A DNA stretch of 64,000 bases, taken from contig NZ_FSRS01000001.1 in NCBI RefSeq assembly GCF_900142935.1, positions 2,614,001-2,678,000 on the forward strand, given 5' to 3'. Source of the stretch: Rhodovulum sp. ES.010. GTDB taxonomy: Bacteria > Pseudomonadota > Alphaproteobacteria > Rhodobacterales > Rhodobacteraceae. Below, one piece after another: positions 60,241 through 64,000 of this stretch; positions within the stretch are counted from its first letter, which is position 1; each line of letters starts with the position of its first letter. Position numbers and translations under genes: made by a program. The notes under the pieces are model-generated. The model did no database searches. It saw nothing but the letters and a program-made list of their open reading frames with translations, and was not told the DNA's origin.

Positions 60241-60666
60241 TCTTCGTCACTCCCGCTCTCAACGCTGCACGGCCCCCTTCTAGAACAAGAAAATAAGGAA
60301 AGGAAAGATGATGTTTTTGTTGGGGCTGTGAAGATTGGGGATTACGTGACCGTCCCCGGTTCCATCCACAGACCGCGTCTTGTTGACAACACTGGTGATA
60401 TTTCTTGAAATCGACGTTCGGGACGAGAAATATACATATTATCAATACTTTGCGTTCCTATAGCCGCACGTCGGCCTGTGGATGCTTTTGGATACCTCCG
60501 ACGCAGCCGAGTCGTTCACAGCCGACCGGTCGGTCGGTCCACGGTGGATGCTCACCCCCGAACGCTTGACATTTTCCCCTGTCGTCGCCACGCCGGAGAT
60601 GCTCGCTTGAGTTGTCCGCTCACATCCCGAGTGTTCGACCTCTTCTATCCACAGGGTTCTTCGCAG
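60241..60666. other. oriC: Putative chromosomal replication origin (oriC)
   Basis: This 426-bp stretch between hemJ and maf is the longest non-coding stretch in the window. It has AT-rich segments (about 60280-60320 and 60395-60455) far below the local GC. DnaA-box-like 9-mers are CTATCCACA (60645-60653, 8 of 9 to TTATCCACA), CCATCCACA (60362-60370) and TGTGGATGC (60477-60485, reverse). There is also TTATCAATA at 60439-60447, a perfect IHF consensus and a GANTC site at 60509-60513. The position between hemJ and maf, 6-7 kb from parAB and parS, is where alphaproteobacterial origins lie. No protein gene is evident in it. Confidence 0.75.
60440..60452 (+). promoter_or_regulatory. IHF-binding site in the putative origin
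   Basis: TATCAATACTTTG fits WATCAANNNNTTR at every defined position. IHF bends DNA at several alphaproteobacterial origins. Confidence 0.65.
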
Positions 60667-61266
60667 ATGTCGCAGCGCGTTATCCTCGCCTCCGGCTCGG
60701 CCATCCGCCGCCAGCTGCTCGAGCGCGCCGGACTGGACTTTGACGTTCTGCCCGCGCGCCTCGATGAAGGCGCCATTCGCGACGGGCTGGCGGCCGAGGG
60801 CGCGACGGTGCAGGTCGTGGCCGAGGCTCTGGCCGACTTCAAGGCACGGCGGGTGGCCGAACGGGACCCGACCGCGCTGGTGATCGGGTGCGACCAGGTC
60901 CTTGCCCACAGGGGAAAGGTGCTGGCCAAGCCGCAATCGATCGACGAGGCCCGCGCGCAGCTGCGCGCGCTGCGCGGGGCCCCGCACGAGTTGCTCTCGG
61001 CGGTGGTGGTCTACGACGATCTCGCGGCGCTCTGGCGCCATGTCGGCAAGGTCACGCTGACGATGCGCCCGTTTTCCGACGCCTATCTCGACGAGTATCT
61101 CGCGCGGAACTGGGAAAGCGTGCGCGAGTCGGTCGGAGCGTATAAGCTGGAAGAGGAAGGGGTGCGGCTGTTCTCGCGGATCGATGGCGACTATTTCGAT
61201 GTCCTGGGCCTGCCCCTGCTGCCGCTGCTGACCTTTCTGACGACGCGTGGAGTGCTGATGGCATGA
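60667..61266 (+). CDS. maf: Maf-type nucleotide pyrophosphatase
   Basis: The protein is 199 aa from the ATG at 60667; the longer upstream frame runs into the origin and lacks homology. It hydrolyses non-canonical or regular NTPs. It starts with ILASGSAIRRQLLERAG, has VIGCDQVLAHRGKVL with the catalytic Asp, and SVGAYKLEEEG. It begins the plus-strand unit maf-aroE-coaE-dnaQ. Confidence 0.95.
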   Translation: MSQRVILASGSAIRRQLLERAGLDFDVLPARLDEGAIRDGLAAEGATVQVVAEALADFKARRVAERDPTALVIGCDQVLAHRGKVLAKPQSIDEARAQLRALRGAPHELLSAVVVYDDLAALWRHVGKVTLTMRPFSDAYLDEYLARNWESVRESVGAYKLEEEGVRLFSRIDGDYFDVLGLPLLPLLTFLTTRGVLMA

Positions 61267-62096
61267 GTGAACGGATTCCCCTCGCCGGCGTGATCGGCTC
61301 TCCGGTCGCCCATTCCAAGTCGCCGCTTCTGCATCGCCACTGGCTGGAGCGTTATGAAATCCCCGGCTACTACATCCCGATGGACGTCTCCCAATCCGAC
61401 CTTCGACAGGTTCTGGCGGCTCTGCCCCGCATGGGTTTCGTCGGTGTGAACGTTACCATCCCGCACAAGGAAACGATCCTGGGTCTTGCCGATCTCGTCT
61501 CAGATCGCGCCGCGTTGATCGGGGCGGCCAACACCCTGATCTTTCGTGCCGACGGAAAGGTGCATGCCGACAACACCGACGGCATCGGGTTCATCGAGAA
61601 CCTGCGACAGGGCGCCCCGGGATGGGAGCCGACCTCGGGACCGGCGGCGGTTCTGGGGGCCGGCGGCGCCGCGCGGGCCGTGGTCGCGGCGCTGGCGGAA
61701 CAGGGTGTGCGCGAGATCCGCGTCAGCAACCGCACCCGCTCGCGGGCCGAGGCGTTGCGGGCCGAGTTCGGCCCCAAGATCGTGGTCCATGAATGGGTGC
61801 AGGCCGGGAACATGATCGACGGGGCGGTAACGGTCGTGAACACCACGTCGCTGGGGATGGTCGGCAAGTCGGCCTTCCGCGTTCCCTTGGATGCGCTCTC
61901 GCCCAAGGCCGTGGTCTGCGATCTCGTCTATACCCCGCTTGAGACAACGTTCCTCAAGGAAGCGCGCAAGCGGGGCTGCGTGGCGGTAGACGGGCTGGGC
62001 ATGCTGCTGCACCAGGCCGCGCCGGGCTTCGAGCGGTGGTTCGGCCGCCGGCCCGAAGTGGACGAAGCCGCCCGCGGCGTGGTTCTCGGCGAATGA
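61263..62096 (+). CDS. aroE: Shikimate dehydrogenase
   Basis: The 277-aa NADP enzyme of aromatic amino acid synthesis has catalytic K69 in NVTIPHKE (63-70) and Asp in ADNTDGIGF. NADP binds at LGAGGAARAV and SNRTRSRAEAL. The ATG overlaps the maf stop by four bases (ATGA). Confidence 0.97.
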   Translation: MSERIPLAGVIGSPVAHSKSPLLHRHWLERYEIPGYYIPMDVSQSDLRQVLAALPRMGFVGVNVTIPHKETILGLADLVSDRAALIGAANTLIFRADGKVHADNTDGIGFIENLRQGAPGWEPTSGPAAVLGAGGAARAVVAALAEQGVREIRVSNRTRSRAEALRAEFGPKIVVHEWVQAGNMIDGAVTVVNTTSLGMVGKSAFRVPLDALSPKAVVCDLVYTPLETTFLKEARKRGCVAVDGLGMLLHQAAPGFERWFGRRPEVDEAARGVVLGE

Positions 62097-62692
62097 CCTC
62101 CCGGCCTTTTCTGCTTGGCCTGACCGGGTCGATCGGGATGGGAAAGTCGACGACCGCAACCCTGTTTCGTGATCTCGGGGTGCCGGTCTGGGACGCCGAT
62201 GCCGCGGTTCATCGGCTTTATGCGAAAGGCGGGGCCGCGGTTGCGCCGATCATGAAGTTGCGGCACGAGGCGGTCCGCGATGGCGCCGTCAGCCGGCCCG
62301 TGCTGAAATCCTGGATCGTGGAGGACCCGGAGGCGCTGGCCCGCATCGAGGCGGTCGTTCACCCGCTGGTGGCCGAGGACAGGCAGGGGTTCATCGCCGA
62401 TCACGCACAGATTCCGTTGATCGTGCTCGACATCCCGCTGCTGTTCGAAACGGGCACGGATGCGTGGCTTGACGCCGTGCTCGTCGTGACGGCCGATCCG
62501 GACACCCAGCGCCGGCGGGTCCTCTCGCGCCCGGGCATGACCGAGGCCCAGTTCCGGGCGATCCTGGCCAAGCAGATGCCCGATGCGGAAAAACGCAGGC
62601 GCGCGGATTTCGTGATCGAGACGCGCACCCTTGAACAGACGCGCGCCGAGGTGCACGCCTTGGTGAAACGGCTGAGGAAACGCGATGCGTGA
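62093..62692 (+). CDS. coaE: Dephospho-CoA kinase
   Basis: The protein is 199 aa from the ATG at 62093, which overlaps the aroE stop (ATGA). It performs the last step of CoA synthesis. The P-loop is GSIGMGKST (12-20). VPVWDADAAVHRLY and DIPLLFETG are also present. Confidence 0.97.
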   Translation: MTSRPFLLGLTGSIGMGKSTTATLFRDLGVPVWDADAAVHRLYAKGGAAVAPIMKLRHEAVRDGAVSRPVLKSWIVEDPEALARIEAVVHPLVAEDRQGFIADHAQIPLIVLDIPLLFETGTDAWLDAVLVVTADPDTQRRRVLSRPGMTEAQFRAILAKQMPDAEKRRRADFVIETRTLEQTRAEVHALVKRLRKRDA

Positions 62693-63383
62693 GATCGTTC
62701 TGGATACCGAAACGACGGGGTTCGAACCGGCCGAGGGGCACCGGATCGTTGAAATCGGAGCGGTGGAATTGTGGAACCACCTGCCGACGGGCAACACCTT
62801 TCACGAATACGTCAATCCGGAACGCCCGATGCCGCAGGAGGCGTTCGAGGTTCACGGGCTGGGCGACGACTTTCTGCGCAGCAAGCCCGTCTTCGCCCAT
62901 GTCGGGCAGAGATTTCTGGATTTCGTCGCCGACGCCAAGCTTGTCATCCACAACGCGTCGTTCGACATGAAATTCCTCAATGCCGAGCTCGAATGGCTTG
63001 GCCTGCCGCGCCTGCCGATGGAGCAGGCCATCGACACGCTTGTGATGGCGCGGCAAAGGTTCCCCGGCGCGCCGGCGACCCTCGACGCGCTGTGCCGCCG
63101 TTTCGGGGTCGACAACTCCGCCCGCGAGAGACACGGCGCGCTTCTTGATTCCGAAATCCTAGCCGAGGTCTATCTGGAACTGATCGGCGGGCGGCAGCCC
63201 GATCTGGTGCTGGCGACGCGGTCGGCGGGAGGACCGGCTACGGGCTCGGGAACGGGTGAGATCTGGCGCCCTTCGCCACGTCCCGCCCCGCTGCCGCCGC
63301 GCCTGACCGATGAGGAAGCGGCCGCCCACGCCAGTTTCGTCGAGAGACTGGGCGACCAGGCGCTGTGGAAGCGCTTGGAGTAA
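62685..63383 (+). CDS. dnaQ: DNA polymerase III epsilon subunit (proofreading exonuclease)
   Basis: The 232-aa protein has the DEDDh exonuclease motifs: D7 and E9 (LDTETTGFEP), HNASFDMKFL (Exo II) and HGALLDSEILAEVY (Exo III His and Asp). The C-terminal part would contact the alpha subunit. The ATG overlaps coaE by eight bases. It is convergent with secB with four bases between. Confidence 0.96.
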   Translation: MREIVLDTETTGFEPAEGHRIVEIGAVELWNHLPTGNTFHEYVNPERPMPQEAFEVHGLGDDFLRSKPVFAHVGQRFLDFVADAKLVIHNASFDMKFLNAELEWLGLPRLPMEQAIDTLVMARQRFPGAPATLDALCRRFGVDNSARERHGALLDSEILAEVYLELIGGRQPDLVLATRSAGGPATGSGTGEIWRPSPRPAPLPPRLTDEEAAAHASFVERLGDQALWKRLE

Positions 63384-63387
63384 GCGC

Positions 63388-63900
63388 TCAGGCGGTCTCG
63401 CCGTTGGCGGGCGTGTCCTGCGCCTGCTGCTGGGCCCGCCGTGCGATCTCCTGGCGATAGAGCGCCACGAAATCGACCGGCTCCAGGTTCAGCGGCGGGA
63501 AGCCGCCGTCGCGGGTCATGTCCGACACGATCCGACGCACGAAGGGGAACAGCATCCGCGGGCACTCGATCAGCAGGAAGGGATGAAGCTGTTCTTCGGG
63601 GACGTTCTCGATGTGGAAGATCCCGGCATATTCCAGTTCCATCAGGAACAGTTGCGCGTCGTCACTCTTGTTCTTCGAGTTTATCGTGAACTTGGTGATG
63701 ATCTCGTACTGGTTCTCGGCGGTCCGCTTGCGGGCATCCAGCGCGACCTGAACCGAAATATCGGGGCTGACCTCGCCCTGTGCGCCCTTGCGCACCAGCA
63801 TGTTCTCGAAGGACAGGTCCCGGATATACTGACCGAGGATCTGCATCTTCACTTGGGGCGGCTGCTGCGTCGCGGCGCCGTTGCCTTCGGTCTCGCTCAT
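63388..63900 (-). CDS. secB: Protein-export chaperone SecB
   Basis: The 170-aa tetrameric chaperone keeps precursors unfolded and passes them to SecA. It shows KMQILGQYIRDLSFENM, the acidic SecA-contact part, and LLIECPRMLFPFVRRIV with GGFPPLNLEPVDF. The start is at 63898-63900. The C-terminal tail (AQQQAQDTPANGETA) is flexible. Confidence 0.97.
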   Translation of the reverse strand: MSETEGNGAATQQPPQVKMQILGQYIRDLSFENMLVRKGAQGEVSPDISVQVALDARKRTAENQYEIITKFTINSKNKSDDAQLFLMELEYAGIFHIENVPEEQLHPFLLIECPRMLFPFVRRIVSDMTRDGGFPPLNLEPVDFVALYRQEIARRAQQQAQDTPANGETA

Positions 63901-64000
63901 GGCGTGCTCCTGCCGGATGTTGAGTCGGTCGCTGCCTTAGCAGCTTGCCCCGGTTCTCTCAATGCCGTGTCCATTGTGACGGGCCGTCGGGGCGGTGCGG

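Noticed and set aside
60478..60666. N-terminal extension of maf into the origin region
   Set aside because: The added 63 residues have no homology to Maf; the ATG at 60667 gives the normal start.

Overview
The window is 64 kb of GC-rich chromosome from an alphaproteobacterium, most likely a member of the Rhodobacteraceae (Roseobacter/Rhodobacter group). The evidence is the block mnmE-mnmG-rsmG-parA-parB next to rho and hemJ, the row maf-aroE-coaE-dnaQ facing secB, a bacterial sodium channel, a CtrA-like motif upstream of radC, and a GGGGGC-type intergenic repeat of the kind common in this family. I see no rRNA, tRNA or CRISPR. Coding density is very high and almost all genes are core genes. 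The only clear mobile DNA is one IS630-type element.

Layout. 1-5.4 kb: end of an ABC-2 permease, alkB, dnaK-dnaJ behind a heat-shock-type promoter, and radC. 5.4-10.2 kb (minus): a PstS-like/OmpA fusion lipid-free secreted protein, a small secreted protein, and secA. 10.3-13.3 kb (plus): a periplasmic peptidyl-prolyl isomerase, argJ with an odd lysine-rich N-terminus, mutT, and an unannotated 44-codon gene. 13.3-18.8 kb (minus): the rimP-nusA-rnpM-infB operon, with a promoter, an in-leader hairpin and a terminator. 18.8-27.1 kb: methyltransferase, pip, ubiG, the IS630 element, marR-nitrilase-grxC-comF, an NDUFAF5-like methyltransferase, hemH and a 59-aa secreted protein. 27.2-33.6 kb: envelope genes, namely two YkuD L,D-transpeptidases, a CAP lipoprotein, a NaChBac-type sodium channel, an RlmD/TrmA-type RNA methyltransferase, an ABC exporter and a LysE exporter. 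33.6-48.6 kb: cca, two Nudix genes, hslO, a response-regulator/PP2C phosphatase opposite a lone HPt protein, ilvA, argG, a sulfotransferase-like gene, msrA, rbsK, maeB and mutS.

48.6-64 kb is the origin region: grpE-hrcA, rph-rdgB-hemW, parB-parA-rsmG-mnmG-mnmE with two parS sites built into the mnmG and rsmG reading frames, rho and hemJ. Then comes a 426-bp non-coding stretch with AT-rich segments, a perfect IHF consensus and DnaA-box-like 9-mers that I read as the chromosomal origin, followed by maf-aroE-coaE-dnaQ and secB. The last 100 bases (63901-64000) hold only the upstream region of secB; I see no gene there.

No wholly new multi-gene system stands out. The observations most worth following are the rimP leader (heat-shock-like promoter plus a terminator 14 nt before the start codon), the parS sites used as protein-coding sequence, the RR-PP2C/HPt pair, the sodium channel operon, the 44-codon gene, and six convergent gene pairs whose stop codons overlap by exactly four bases.
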